Assembly (NCBI GenBank): GCA_023614405.1
Contig: CM042696.1
Location: forward strand, 333,117,211-333,181,210
Reading direction: 5' to 3'
From: Avena insularis
Taxonomy: Eukaryota; Streptophyta; Magnoliopsida; Poales; Poaceae
Length of the DNA: 64,000 nt
This document shows positions 42,456 to 54,200 of this stretch, one piece after another. The stretch's first letter is position 1, and every line of letters begins with the position of its first letter. The position numbers were made by a program, and so were the translations under genes. The notes under the pieces are model-generated. The model was not told where the DNA came from. It was given only the letters and a program-made list of their open reading frames with translations, and did not search any database.

Positions 42456-43849
42456 TTAAGTCAAATTTATAGCACTACTTTAGTTATGCTTGTCTATGAT
42501 CGAGATACTGTGCTCCAAGTCGTCCATAACCGCGGACACGGCTTTCAGAAAGTTTTACCCTGCAGGGGTGCACAAATAGCAACACACACTCGATCAACCT
42601 CGAAAAACCAACTCAAAACCCAACGAGACATTCACGACAAAGCGATCACAGGATTCATAAATATTTCAGGGGGCCACCCCATTAAGCTACCCGCAATGCA
42701 GTTGGCCGGCTCCAAGACGGACCCAAGGTTTGCGCCAATGGCTGTAAACGAATGGGAACCCGAAAGTGTGACTAGGCTTGTCGATACCGCGAAAACACTC
42801 CGCAATCCTAAACAGTACAGGTGCTCCACGCACAATCTTAAATAAAGCAGTAAAGCATGGCATAGGTACAGGATAGTAATAAAGCCCCAAACTACTTTGT
42901 GGCCCCAAGAAATAGAAATGAATCAAGCTCTGGCTCAGGGGGTCCATAAGGCCTCCCGGATGTGGATAGTGTGAAAAATGAAGGAACATGTATCAAGTAC
43001 TCGGGGTCCTACGGGACACAAGTGAGCATGGAAGAACCAAATAACATCTATTGCCCACCGATGCCTCTGCATTAGTTATATCTAGCAATTTAATAGTTGT
43101 AATTAAAGACATGATCATCTCCACCGCAAACATCTTCCGGCATTCCAACAACCGTGGTACTCGACAACACGAGATCGCTCCTGAGAAAGTAACTACGACT
43201 CGCAAGGCCAGCTATCTACCAAACAACAGGTATTAGGAGGTGTCCAAGGCAATATAGAGGCTGCACGGGATATAACTGGTGCACGAAAACTAAAGCATCG
43301 CGACACGGATAGCAATAGATCAACAGGAGGAAATAAAGACTATAAATGCAAAATAGGTAGAAGGGGGTGAATGCTCGCCTGGGAAAACATTGCCGAAGGT
43401 TCGTATCCGGAGAACTTGTCGATACTCGCATCAACTCATCGGCCTAATCCACGAAGAAGCAAACACTAGAAGAAACACCGGATGCAATATTTAATACTAC
43501 GGCAGAAGATCCGGCATGATTATGATATGATGCAGATGCGATGCAATTAGGCAGTATTAAGCGGAACCGGGGTCCCGCCAATTAATTAATAGGTTCGAGT
43601 TATTTATCTACCCCGCAATTTAAATGTTGTCTTAACAGGGCAAAACATGGCATCGGTTCGCTACGCAATTTAAATGGAGTCCGGAATAAGACAACAATAT
43701 CCCGCATATAGACTCCATATTTAATCATGCGGTGAATCGGCATAATGCCCCCAACCCACAGACAGATATGCATGCATGCACAATTTATTATGCGACAGTT
43801 TTATATATATAGCATTTATAAAATAGGGGCTCGGGAAAAGGTTCACACA
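42456..43849. other. LTR body with no recognisable feature
   Basis: This is moderate-GC sequence inside the putative LTR. It contains no domain-bearing frame, RNA gene or long repeat other than the CGCAATTTAAATG pair. The plus-strand word TTTTACCCTGCAGGGGTGCA near 42,553 is reminiscent of grass LTRs, but I cannot name the family. Confidence 0.5.
43614..43676. repeat. Direct repeat CGCAATTTAAATG
   Basis: The 13-bp word CGCAATTTAAATG occurs at 43,614-43,626 and 43,664-43,676, 50 bp apart, in a locally AT-rich part of the LTR. GTTGTCTTA and TAAGACAAC nearby are inverted with respect to each other. Confidence 0.7.
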
Positions 43850-45110
43850 TTGCCATTGGCGGTCTTGGGTTTCGATGTGGTTCGGGTTCGGTATCGGCGG
43901 GATCGGGTCTTCGGATCCGGGAAGAAGAACTTGGCGGTCCAGAGGGATCGGCCCTCGGACTCCGATATCGGGGTCTTCGGTTCCGAGAAGATCTTGACAT
44001 CCCTAGGGTTCGGTCTTCGGATCTTCGGGCTTCGGGGTCTTGGCGTCTATGATGGAGTACTTGATGCTCCATGACAGATGGCTCGAGTGGCGTTTCGAAG
44101 TTCTTGTAGACTGGTAGATATTGGTCGGAAACATCTTGCCGAGAGGTGGAAGTAGTAGACCAAAGCACCATCGAATTGGGACGCCGGGACGACCATCGTC
44201 CAAGTAGTGTGGACACCCAACAACAGGGGAAAAAATGGCCTGCTGCAGAAGACGACGAACACAGCAAGGGGGTCCAGCGGCTTGGAGGTGACACGCGCGG
44301 GGCGGAGAAGTACTCGTGGGCGAGAGGCCACGCGGGTAGAGGCCGACGGGGTCCAGCTGGGCATGCACGACGGGGAAACGGGGGGCGTGGCCAGAGGCGA
44401 GGGCGACCGCAGCGAGGCGGCGGGGTCGGCGACGTGCCCAGGTCGAGGGCGGGCTGGGCGGTCCAATGTGGTTCCCCCGCATCCGCGGTCGAAGACGGGG
44501 AGGAAGAGGCGCAGGCAGGCGGCCTTAGGACGGAGGCGACGGAGATTGACCCAGGCGGCGGCCGGCAGTTGGGGAAGGGGAGAGGCTCTGGTGGCGGCCT
44601 GAGCGGGCGGCGGAGCTCTTAGCGGCGGCGGTGCTGAGCGGGAGGACGGAAACGCAGGGACGGACGGGAGTTGGTGGCGAGGAGAGACGAGGCGCCGTGC
44701 TGGGCAAGCTTCTGCCTCAGACGGCTGGGATCGAGGCGGAGAGGAGGGCGACCAGAGAGGGGAGGGAGTACTAGCGGCGGTGAGGAGGAGCGGGGCGGGG
44801 CTCGCGATGGGAGGAGGGGAGGCGGAGCGGTCGCAAGGGAGAGGCGAGTAGGGGTCGGGAAACGTGGCGGCGGCGGGGGGGTTGGTGGCGATCGAGGCCG
44901 GTGGCTGGAGAGCGGGAGGCAAGGGAGAATGGGGTTGGGGAGCGCGCCTAGGAGGGGTCTCTGGTGGTGGGCCAGCCCACAGTGAGTGGTGCGGCTGGCG
45001 TGCTGGTTGGGGTGTAGGTGCATGCGACTGTGTGTGTTGTGCGTTGCGTGTGTGCGTGTGTCTTTGGCCAGTGTGGTCTGGGTAGGTGAGGGTTAGGGTT
45101 GGGTTCGGCC
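43850..45110 (-). other. CpG-rich LTR leader with fortuitous open frames
   Basis: This stretch is strikingly rich in G on the plus strand and in C on the minus strand, with abundant CpG, unlike the CpG-poor satellite around it. Its low-complexity composition keeps several frames open. The longest is 291 codons on the minus strand (44,047-44,922), rich in Pro, Ser, Ala and Arg, with no domain, signal peptide or catalytic motif. Long GC-rich leaders of this sort occur in LTRs of grass retrotransposons. I regard the frames as non-coding, because overlapping frames on both strands are equally open. Confidence 0.55.
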
Positions 45111-45126
45111 TTTGGGCTTGCCTCCC

Positions 45127-45180
45127 CGTTTAATAAAATATTTTTATTTTATTTCGTTTATTTTTTAAAGACTTTTGCAA
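45127..45180 (-). promoter_or_regulatory. AT-rich, TATA-like LTR promoter candidate
   Basis: On the minus strand a run of A/T words (AAATAAAATAAAAATATTTT, then ATTAAACGG) sits directly upstream of CpG-rich sequence. It lies about 230-290 bp inside the LTR start, a reasonable position for the U3 core promoter. No transcription start can be read from sequence. Confidence 0.4.
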
Positions 45181-45289
45181 TTAGTTTTTAGACAGAACAA
45201 AATATCCGGAAGAGGCCGGGTTTTAATTTGAAATAAAGACGGGGCGTTTAGAAAACAAAACCAGACTTTTCGAAAATAGTTTTTAAACA

Positions 45290-45365
45290 AACCATGCATG
45301 ATGATGAAGATGCTCAAATGCAATGTGGCATGATGACATGACCATGCGGTCATGATGATGCAATG
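45290..45365 (-). promoter_or_regulatory. U3 segment rich in ATGATG/CATCAT words
   Basis: On the minus strand this reads GTGCATTGCATCATCATG followed by more GCAT, CATG and CATCATC words. Such strings are common just inside the start of grass Gypsy LTRs, in my recollection. It lies between the LTR start and the AT-rich promoter candidate. Confidence 0.4.
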
Positions 45366-45413
45366 CACAAAAACACAGCGATTTTCTAGTAGTGGTTTTA
45401 GCGGGATGCCACA
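45362..45413 (-). repeat. Internal copy of the element's terminal 52 bp
   Basis: This is a direct repeat of 45,759-45,810 at an offset of 397 bp. The match ends on the inner side at the LTR boundary. Two further bases (AT) also match by chance, because the target sequence starts ATC and the internal sequence starts ATT. Confidence 0.9.
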
Positions 45414-45416
45414 ATT

Positions 45417-45528
45417 CGACACCACTAACAAGGGATCTCGCCCTCGAGATCCGCCTCGTGGTACAAGGAAGAAGGATGATGGTCGGACTATTCTCGCTTC
45501 GTGTAGATCCTCGCGACACCACTAACAA
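45417..45528. repeat. 15-bp direct repeat in the internal remnant
   Basis: CGACACCACTAACAA occurs at 45,417-45,431 and 45,514-45,528, 97 bp apart. In the element's sense both read TTGTTAGTGGTGTCG. The inner-edge copy abuts the LTR. Confidence 0.8.
45433..45452. other. Short perfect hairpin next to the LTR boundary
   Basis: GGATCTCG and CGAGATCC form an 8-bp inverted repeat around the 4-base loop CCCT, about 20 bp outside the LTR start. Similar CTCGAGG/CGAG words precede the 3' LTR in plant Gypsy elements (remembered, not searched). Confidence 0.6.
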
Positions 45529-45758
45529 AGATTCGTGCTCTATGATCGTTGAGAGAACACTCCGGAAACAAAGAGCGAAGATAGAGGTATCAAAAAATAA
45601 AGCCACCTCTAGCTTCCGTGGACGGAGTAAAATTTGTTGGATCCACCGATTCAATGTACAAGAGCGAATGATAAGAGTAGTCGAATGGTGATCAGTCCAT
45701 CACGCACCCAAACCATTACTCTGCACACGAATAGAGTAATTATGCAACCAACTCTCGG

Positions 45759-45810
45759 AATGCACAAAAACACAGCGATTTTCTAGTAATGGTTTTAGCG
45801 GGATGCCACA
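45759..45810 (-). mobile_element. 52-bp stub of the 5' LTR
   Basis: This is identical to 45,362-45,413 except for one base (A at 45,790 against G). It is the extreme right end of the element and abuts the target-site duplication. Beyond the stub the sequence departs from the 3' LTR, which marks the deletion breakpoint at about 45,758/45,759. Confidence 0.65.
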
Positions 45811-45815
45811 ATCAA
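45811..45815. repeat. Right target-site duplication of the LTR element
   Basis: ATCAA directly follows the element's terminal CCACA and precedes CCAGAGTCATTGC of the satellite. Joining the left flank through ATCAA to this right flank gives a normal monomer with no gain or loss. Confidence 0.85.
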
Positions 45816-48205
45816 CCAGAGTCATTGCATGTGTGTTCTTTCCACAAACTACACATGGATCCACCAGAGTCATTGATGTGTGTTCTTTGGACGAACCACA
45901 CATGGATCCACCAGAGTCGTTGCATGTGTGTTACTGTCACAAACAACATATGGATCAACCAATGTCATTACATGTGTGTTCTTTTGACAGACAAAATGGA
46001 TCAACCAATGGCATTTCATGTGTGTTCTTTCCATAAACCACATGGATCAACCAATGTCATTACATGTATGTTCTTTTCGCAAACCACATGGATCAACCAG
46101 AGTCATTGCATGTGTGTTCTTTCCACAAACCACACATGGATCCACCAAAGTAATTGCGTGTGTGTTCATGTCACAAACCACATATGGATCCACCAATGTC
46201 ATTGCATGTGTGTTCATGTCACAAACCTCACATGGATCCACCAATGTCATTGCATCTGTGCTCTTTCCATGAACCACATATGGATCAACCAGAGTCATTG
46301 CATGTGTGTTCTTTCCACAAACCACACATGGATCCACCAGAGTAATTGCATGTGTGTTCATGTCACAAACCACACATGGATCCACCAATGTCATTGGATG
46401 TGTGTTCTTTTCACAAACCACATATGTATCAACAAATGTCATTGCATGTGTGTTCTTTCCACAAACCAAATATGGATCCACCAATGTCATTGCATGTGTG
46501 TTCATTTCACAAACAACATATGGATCCACTAGAGTCATTGCATGTGTGTTCTTTTCACAAACCACACATGGATCCACCAGAGTCATTGCATGTGTGTTCT
46601 TTCCACAAACCACGCATGGATCAACCAGAGTAATTGCATGTGTGTTCATGTCACAAACCACACATGGATCCACCAATGTCATTGCATGTGTGTTCTTTCC
46701 ATGAACCACATATGTATCCACCAATGTGATTGCATGTGTGTTCTTTCCACAAACCACATAAGGATCCACTAGAGTCATTGCATGTGTGTTCTTTTCACAA
46801 ACCACATATGGATCCACTAGAGTTATTGCATGTGTGTTCTTTCCACAAACCACATATGGATTCACCAGAGTCATTGCATGTGTGTTCCTTTCCACAAACC
46901 ACATATGGATCCACTAGAGTCATTGCATATGTGTTCTTTCCACAAACCACATATGGATCAACAAATGTCATTGCATGTGTGTTCTTTTCCACAAACCACA
47001 TATGGATCCACTAGAGTTTATTGCATGTTTGTTCTTTTCCACAAACCACATGGATCAACCAATGGCATTGCATGTGTGTTATTGTCATAAACCACATATG
47101 GATCAACCAATGGCAATGCATGTGTGTTCCTGTCACAAACCACATATGCATCCACCAGTGTTGGTTGCATGTGTGTTCTTTTCACAAACCACATTTGGAT
47201 CCACCAGAGTAATTGCATGCATGTTCTTTTCACAAACCAGATATGGATCCACTAGAGGCATTGCATGTGTGTTCATGTCACAAACCACACATGGATCCAC
47301 CAATGTCATTGCATGTGTGTTCTTTCCATGAAACACATATGGATCCATCAATGTGATTGCATGTGTGTTCTTTCCACAAACCACATAAGGATCCACTAGA
47401 GTGATTGCATGTGTGTTCTTTTCACAAACCACATATGGATCCACTAGAGTTATTGCATGTGTGTTCTTTCCACAAACCACATATGGATTCACCAGAGTCC
47501 TTGCATGCGTGTTCCTTTCCACAAACCACATATGGATCCACTAGAGTCATTGCATGTGTGTTCTTTCCACAAACCACATATGGATCAACAAATGTCATTG
47601 CATGTGTGTTCTTTTCCACAAACCACATATGGATCCACTAGAGTTCATTGCATGTTTGTTCTTTTCCACAAACCACATGGATCTACCAACGGCATTGCAT
47701 GTGTGTTATTGTCATCAACCACATATGGATCAGTCAATGGCAATGCATGTGTGTTCCTGTCACAAACCACATATGGATGCACCAGTGTTGATTGCATGTG
47801 TGTTCTTTCCACAAACCACATATGTATCCACTAGAGTAATTGCATGTGTGTTCTTTTCACAAACCACACATGGATCAACCAGAGTCATTGCATGTGTGTT
47901 CTTTCCATGGACCACATATGGATCAACCAGAGTCATTGCATTTGTGTTGTTTCCACAAACCACACATGGATCCACCAGAGTAATGGCATGTGTGTTCATG
48001 ACACAAATCTCACATGGATCCACCAGATTCATTGCATGTGTGTTCTGTCCACAAACCACACATGGATCCACCAGAGTAATTCCATGTGTGTTCTTTTCAC
48101 AAACCACATATGGATCAACCAGAGTCATTGCATGTGTGTTCTTTCAACAAACCAGACATGGATCCACCAGAGTAATTGCATGTGTGTTCATTCCACAAAT
48201 CACAC

Positions 48206-48246
48206 ATGGATCCACTAAGTCATGTGTCACAAACCACACATGTGTG
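48206..48246 (+). repeat. Rearranged satellite monomers
   Basis: A GGATCCACTAAGTCATGTGT stretch replaces the normal tail and the start of the next monomer, and is followed at once by the CACATGTGTG junction. Two successive truncated monomers are therefore present, which is out of phase with the 48-bp period. Confidence 0.75.
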
Positions 48247-51200
48247 TTCTTTCCATGAACCACATATGGATCCACCAATGTCATTGCATGTGTGTTCTTT
48301 CCACAAACCACATATGGATCCACCAGAGTCATTGCATGTGTGTTCTTTTCCACAAACCACACATGGATCCACTAGAGTCATTGAATGTGTGTTCTTTCGA
48401 TAAACCATATATGGATCAACAAATATCATTGCATGTGTATTCTTTCCACAAACCACATATGGATCCACCAATGTCATTGCATGTGTGTTCTTTTGACAAA
48501 TAACATGGATCAACCAATGGCATTGCACGTGTGTTATTGTCATAAACCACACATGGACCAACCAATGTCATTGCATGTGTGTTCATGTCACAAACCACAC
48601 ATGGATCCACCAATGTTATTTCATGTGTGTTCTTTCCATGAACCACATATGGATCAACCAGAGTCATTGCATGTGTGTTCTTTCCACAAACCACACATGG
48701 ATCCACCAGAGTTATTGCATGTGTGTTCATGTCACAAACCACCTATGGATCCACCAATGTCATTTCATGTGTGTTCTTGCCATGAACCACATATGGATCC
48801 ACCAATGTCATTGCATGTGTATTCTTTCCACAAACCACATATGGATCCACCAGAGTCATTGCATGTGTGTTCTTTCCACAAACCAAATATGGATCCACCA
48901 ATGTCATTGCATGTGTGTTCATGTCACAAACATCACATGGATTCACCAATGTCATTGCATGTGTGTTATTTCCATGAACCACATATAGATCAACCAGAGT
49001 CATTGCATGTGTGTTCTTTACACAAACCACACATGGATCCACTAGAGTAATTGCATGTGTTCATGTCACAAACCACACATGGATCCACCAATGGCATTGC
49101 ATGTGTGTTCTTTCCAAAAACCACATGGATCAACCAATGTCATTACATGTATGTTCTTTCCGCAAACCACATGGATCAACCAGAGTCATTGCATGTGTGT
49201 TCTTTCCACAAACCACACATGTATCCACCAAAGTAATTGCGTGTGTGTTCATGTCACAAACCACATATGGATCCACCAATGTCATTGCATGTGTGTTCAT
49301 GTCACAAACCTCACATGGATCCACCAATGTCATTGCATGTGTGTTCTTTCCATGAACCACATATGGATCAACCAGAGTCATTGCATGTGTGTTCTTTACA
49401 CAAACCACACATGGATCCACCAGAGTAATTGCATGTGTGTTCATGTCACAAACCACACATGGATCCACCAATGTCATTGCATGTGTGTTCTTTTCACAAA
49501 CCACATATGTATCAACAAATGTCATTGCATGTGTGTTCTTTCCACAAACCAAATATGGATCCACCAATGTCATTGCATGTGTGTTCTTTTCACAAACCGC
49601 ATATGGATCCACTAGAGTCATTGCATGTGTGTTCTTTTCACAAACCACACATGGATCAACCAGAGTAATTGCATGTGTGTTCATGTCACAAACCACACAT
49701 GGATCCACCAATGTCATTGCTTGTGTGTTCTTTCCATGAACCACATATGGATCCACCAATGTGATTGCATGTGTGTTCTTTCCACAAACCACATAAGGAT
49801 CCACTAGAGTCATTGCATGTGTGTTCTTTTCACAAACCACATATGGATCCACTAGAGTTATTGCATGTGTGTTCTTTCCACAAACCACATATGGATTCAC
49901 CAGAGTCATTGCATGTGTGTTCCTTTCCACAAACCACATATGGACCCACTAGAGTCATTGCGTGTGTGTTCTTTCCACAAACCACATATGGATCAACAAA
50001 TGTCATTGCATGTGTGTTCTTTTCCACAAACCACACATGGATCAACCAGAGTCATTGCAAGTGTGTTCTTTTCACAAACCACACATGGATCAACCAGAGT
50101 CATTGCATGTGTGTTCTTTCCATGGACCACATATGGATCAACCGGAGTCATTGCATTTGTGTTCTTTCCACAAACCACACATGGATCCACCAGAGTAATG
50201 GCATGTGTGTTCATGACACAAATCACACATGGATCCACCAGAGTCATTGCATGTGTGTTCTTTCCACAAACCACACATGGATCCACCAGAGTAATTCCAT
50301 GTGTGTTCTTTTCACAAACCACATATGGATCAACCAGAGTCATTGCATGTGTGTTCTTTGCACAAACCAGACATGGATCCACCAGAGTAATTGCATGTGT
50401 GGTCATGTCACAAACCACACATGGATCCACCAGTGTTCATTGCATGTGTGTTCTTTCCATGAACCACATATGGATCCACCAATGTCATTGCATGTGTGTT
50501 CTTTCCACAAACCACATATGGATCCACCAGAGTCATTGCATGCGTGTTCTTGTCCACAAACCACACATGGATCCACTAGAGTCATTGCATGTGTGTTCTT
50601 TCGAGAAACCATATATGGATCAACAAATATCATTGCATGTGTATTCTTTCCTCAAACCACATATGGATCCACCAATGTCATTGCATGTGTGTTCTTTTGA
50701 CAAATAACATGGATCAACCAATGGCATTGCACGTGTGTTATTGTCATAAACCACACATGGATCAACCAATGTCATTGCATGTGTGTTCATGTCACAAACC
50801 ACACATGGATCCACCAATGTTATTTCATGTGTGTTCTTTCCATGAACCACATATGGATCAACCAGAGTCATTGCATGTGTGTTCTTTCCATAAACCACAC
50901 ATGGATCCACCAGAGTTATTGCATGTGTGTTCATGTCACAAACCACCTATGGATCCACCAATGTCATTTCATGTGTGTTCTTGCCATGAACCACATATGG
51001 ATCCACCAATGTCATTGCATGTGTGTTCTTTCCACAAACCACATATGGATCCACCAGAGTCATTGCATGTGTGTTCTTTCCACAAACCAAATATGGATCC
51101 ACCAATGTCATTGCATGTGTGTTCATGTCACAAACATCACATGGATTCACCAATGTCATTGCATGTGTGTTATTTCCATGAACCACATATAGATCAACCA

Positions 51201-54200
51201 GAGTCATTGCATGTGTGTTCTTTACACAAACCACACATGGATCCACTAGAGTAATTGCATGTGTGTTCATGTCACAAACCACACATGGATCCACCAATGG
51301 CATTGCATGTGTGTTCTTTCCAAAAACCACATGGATCAACCAATGTCATTACATGTATGTTCTTTCCGCAAACCACATGGATCAACCAGAGTCATTGCAT
51401 GTGTGTTCTTTCCACAAACCACACATGTATCCACCAAAGTAATTGTGTGTGTTCATGTCACAAACCACATATGGATCCACCAATGTCATTGCATGTGTGT
51501 TCATGTCACAAACCTCACATGGATCCACCAATGTCATTGCATGTGTGTTCTTTCCATGAACCACATATGGATCAACCAGAGTCATTGCATGTGTGTTCTT
51601 TACACAAACCACACATGGATCCACCAGAGTAATTGCATGTGTGTTCATGTCACAAACCACACATGGATCCACCAATGTCATTGCATGTGTGTTCTTTTCA
51701 CAAACCACATATGTATCAACAAATGTCATTGCATGTGTGTTCTTTCCACAAACCAAATATGGATCCACCAATGTCATTGCACGTGTGTTCTTTTCACAAA
51801 CCGCATATGGATCCACTAGAGTCATTGCATGTGTGTTCTTTTCACAAACCACACATGGATCAACCAGAGTAATTGCATGTGTGTTCTTTTCACAAACCAC
51901 ACATGGATCAACCAGAGTCATTGCATGTGTGTTCTTTCCATGGACCACATATGGATCAACCGGAGTCATTGCATTTGTGTTCTTTCCACAAACCACACAT
52001 GGATCCACCAGAGTAATGGCATGTGTGTTCATGACACAAATCACACATGGATCCACCAGAGTCATTGCATGTGTGTTCTTTCCACAAACCACACATGGAT
52101 CCACCAGAGTAATTCCATGTGTGTTCTTTTCACAAACCACATATGGATCAACCAGAGTCATTGCATGTGTGTTCTTTCCACAAACCAGACATGGATCCAC
52201 CAGAGTAATTGCATGTGTGGTCATGTCACAAACCACACATGGATCCACCAGTGTTCATTGCATGTGTGTTCTTTCCATGAACCACATATGGATCCACCAA
52301 TGTCATTGCATGTGTGTTCTTTCCACAAACCACATATGGATCCACCAGTCATTTCATGTGTGTTCTTTCCACAAACCACACATGGATCCACTAGAGTCAT
52401 TGCATGTGTGTTCTTCGAGAAACCATATATGGATCAACAAATATCATTGCATGTGTATTCTTTCCTCAAACCACATATGGATCCACCAATGTCATTGCAT
52501 GTGTGTTCTTTTGACAAATAACATGGATCAACCAATGGCATTGCACGTGTGTTATTGTCATAAACCACACATGGATCAACCAATGTCATTGCATGTGTGT
52601 TCATGTCACAAACCACACATGGATCCACCAATGTTATTTCATGTGTGTTCTTTCCATGAACCACATATGGATCAACCAGAGTCATTGCATGTGTGTTCTT
52701 TCCACAAACCACATGGATCCACCAGAGTTATTGCATGTGTGTTCATGTCACAAACCACCTATGGATCCACCAATGTCATTTCATGTGTGTTCTTGCCATG
52801 AACCACATATGGATCCACCAATGTCATTGCATGTGTGTTCTTTCCACAAACCACATATGGATCCACCAGAGTCATTGCATGTGTGTTCTTTCCACAAACC
52901 AAATATGGATCCACCAATGTCATTGCATGTGTGTTCATGTCACAAACATCACATGGATTCACCAATGTCATTGCATGTGTGTTATTTCCATGAACCACAT
53001 ATAGATCAACCAGAGTCATTGCATGTGTGTTCTTTACACAAACCACACATGGATCCACTAGAGTAATTGCATGTGTGTTCATGTCACAAACCACACATGG
53101 ATCCACCAATGGCATTGCATGTGTGTTCTTTCCAAAAACCACATGGATCAACCAATGTCATTACATGTATGTTCTTTCCGCAAACCACATGGATCAACCA
53201 GAGTCATTGCATGTGTGTTCTTTCCACAAACCACACATGTATCCACCAAAGTAATTGCGTGTGTGTTCATGTCACAAACCACATATGGATCCACCAATGT
53301 CATTGCATGTGTGTTCATGTCACAAACCTCACATGGATCCACCAATGTCATTGCATGTGTGTTCTTTCCATGAACCACATATGGATCAACCAGAGTCATT
53401 GCATGTGTGTTCTTTACACAAACCACACATGGATCCACCAGAGTAATTGCATGTGTGTTCATGTCACAAACCACACATGGATCCACCAATGTCATTGCAT
53501 GTGTGTTCTTTTCACAAACCACATATGTATCAACAAATGTCATTGCATGTGTGTTCTTTCCACAAACCAAATATGGATCCACCAATGTCATTGCACGTGT
53601 GTTCTTTTCACAAACCGCATATGGATCCACTAGAGTCATTGCATGTGTGTTCTTTTCACAAACCACACATGGATCAACCAGAGTAATTGCATGTGTGTTC
53701 ATGTCACAAACCACACATGGATCCACCAATGTCATTGCTTGTGTGTTCTTTCCATGAACCACATATGGATCCACCAATGTGATTGCATGTGTGTTCTTTC
53801 CACAAACCACATAAGGATCCACTAGAGTCATTGCATGTGTGTTCTTTTCACAAACCACATATGGATCCACTAGAGTTATTGCATGTGTGTTCTTTCCACA
53901 AACCACATATGGATTCACCAGAGTCATTGCATGTGTGTTCCTTTCCACAAACCACATATGGACCCACTAGAGTCATTGCGTGTGTGTTCTTTCCACAAAC
54001 CACATATGGATCAACAAATGTCATTGCATGTGTGTTCTTTCCACAAACCACACATGGATCAACCAGAGTCATTGCAAGTGTGTTCTTTTCACAAACCACA
54101 CATGGATCAACCAGAGTCATTGCATGTGTGTTCTTTCCATGGACCACATATGGATCAACCGGAGTCATTGCATTTGTGTTATTTCCACAAACCACACATG

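Larger units (their letters stand above)
41491..45413 (-). mobile_element. Putative complete 3' LTR, about 3.9 kb
   Basis: On the minus strand the unit runs from TGTGGCATCCCG at 45,413 to GTGTTACG at 41,491, 3,923 bp in all. In that direction it shows a U3-like AT-rich stretch, a long CpG-rich leader, and a 2.3-kb moderate-GC tail. Its terminal GGGTGTTAC resembles the ends of many grass Gypsy LTRs (from memory). The outer edge abuts the left target-site duplication, as expected for the downstream LTR of a minus-strand element. Plus-strand open frames inside, such as 42,339-42,845, have no recognisable domain and are probably incidental. Confidence 0.65.
45414..45758 (-). mobile_element. Remnant of the element's internal region
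   Basis: These 345 bp lie between the two copies of the LTR start. On the minus strand the last part reads CTCGAGGGCGAGATCC, then TTGTTAGTGG, immediately before the LTR start. This resembles the untranslated stretch that precedes the 3' LTR in many plant Gypsy elements. A clean polypurine tract is not visible: the bases next to the LTR are GTGGTGTCGAAT. A minus-strand open frame (45,283-45,654) runs across the LTR boundary and shows no pol motif. The 15-bp word CGACACCACTAACAA occurs twice here. Confidence 0.5.
41491..45810 (-). mobile_element. Deleted LTR retrotransposon, probably Ty3/Gypsy-type
   Basis: This 4,320-bp segment has no satellite similarity and is flanked by a 5-bp direct duplication, the usual size for LTR retrotransposons. 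On the minus strand it begins TGTGGCATCCCG and ends GGGTGTTACG, which fits TG...CA ends if the final A has mutated to G. A 52-bp sequence at the right end (45,759-45,810) recurs at 45,362-45,413 with one mismatch. I read this as the start of a 5' LTR, a short internal remnant and a full 3' LTR, with the coding interior lost. No gag or pol domain is visible in any frame, so the element cannot move by itself. Assignment to Ty3/Gypsy and to a grass host is inferred from remembered sequence style, not from a search. A solo LTR with a duplicated end is the alternative. Confidence 0.8.

Noticed and set aside
42339..42845. 168-codon plus-strand gene
   Set aside because: It is antisense to the inferred element and begins inside the degenerate 85-bp repeat. 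No motif is recognisable.
44047..44922. Proline-rich protein gene on the minus strand
   Set aside because: The low-complexity composition opens overlapping frames on both strands. There is no recognisable domain, and the sequence sits inside an LTR leader.
45085..45112. Telomere-like GGGTTAGGGTTGGGTT
   Set aside because: Only about two imperfect units occur, inside the LTR leader. AACCCTAA words are common in plant promoters and LTRs.
45283..45654. Pol C-terminus of the retrotransposon
   Set aside because: The minus-strand frame crosses the LTR boundary and shows no integrase or chromodomain motif. At best this is the untranslated end of the internal region.
41491..45810. DNA transposon with terminal inverted repeats
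   Set aside because: The ends (plus strand GTAACACCC and GATGCCACA) are not inverted repeats beyond TG/CA. The 5-bp duplication and internal LTR repeat fit an LTR element better.
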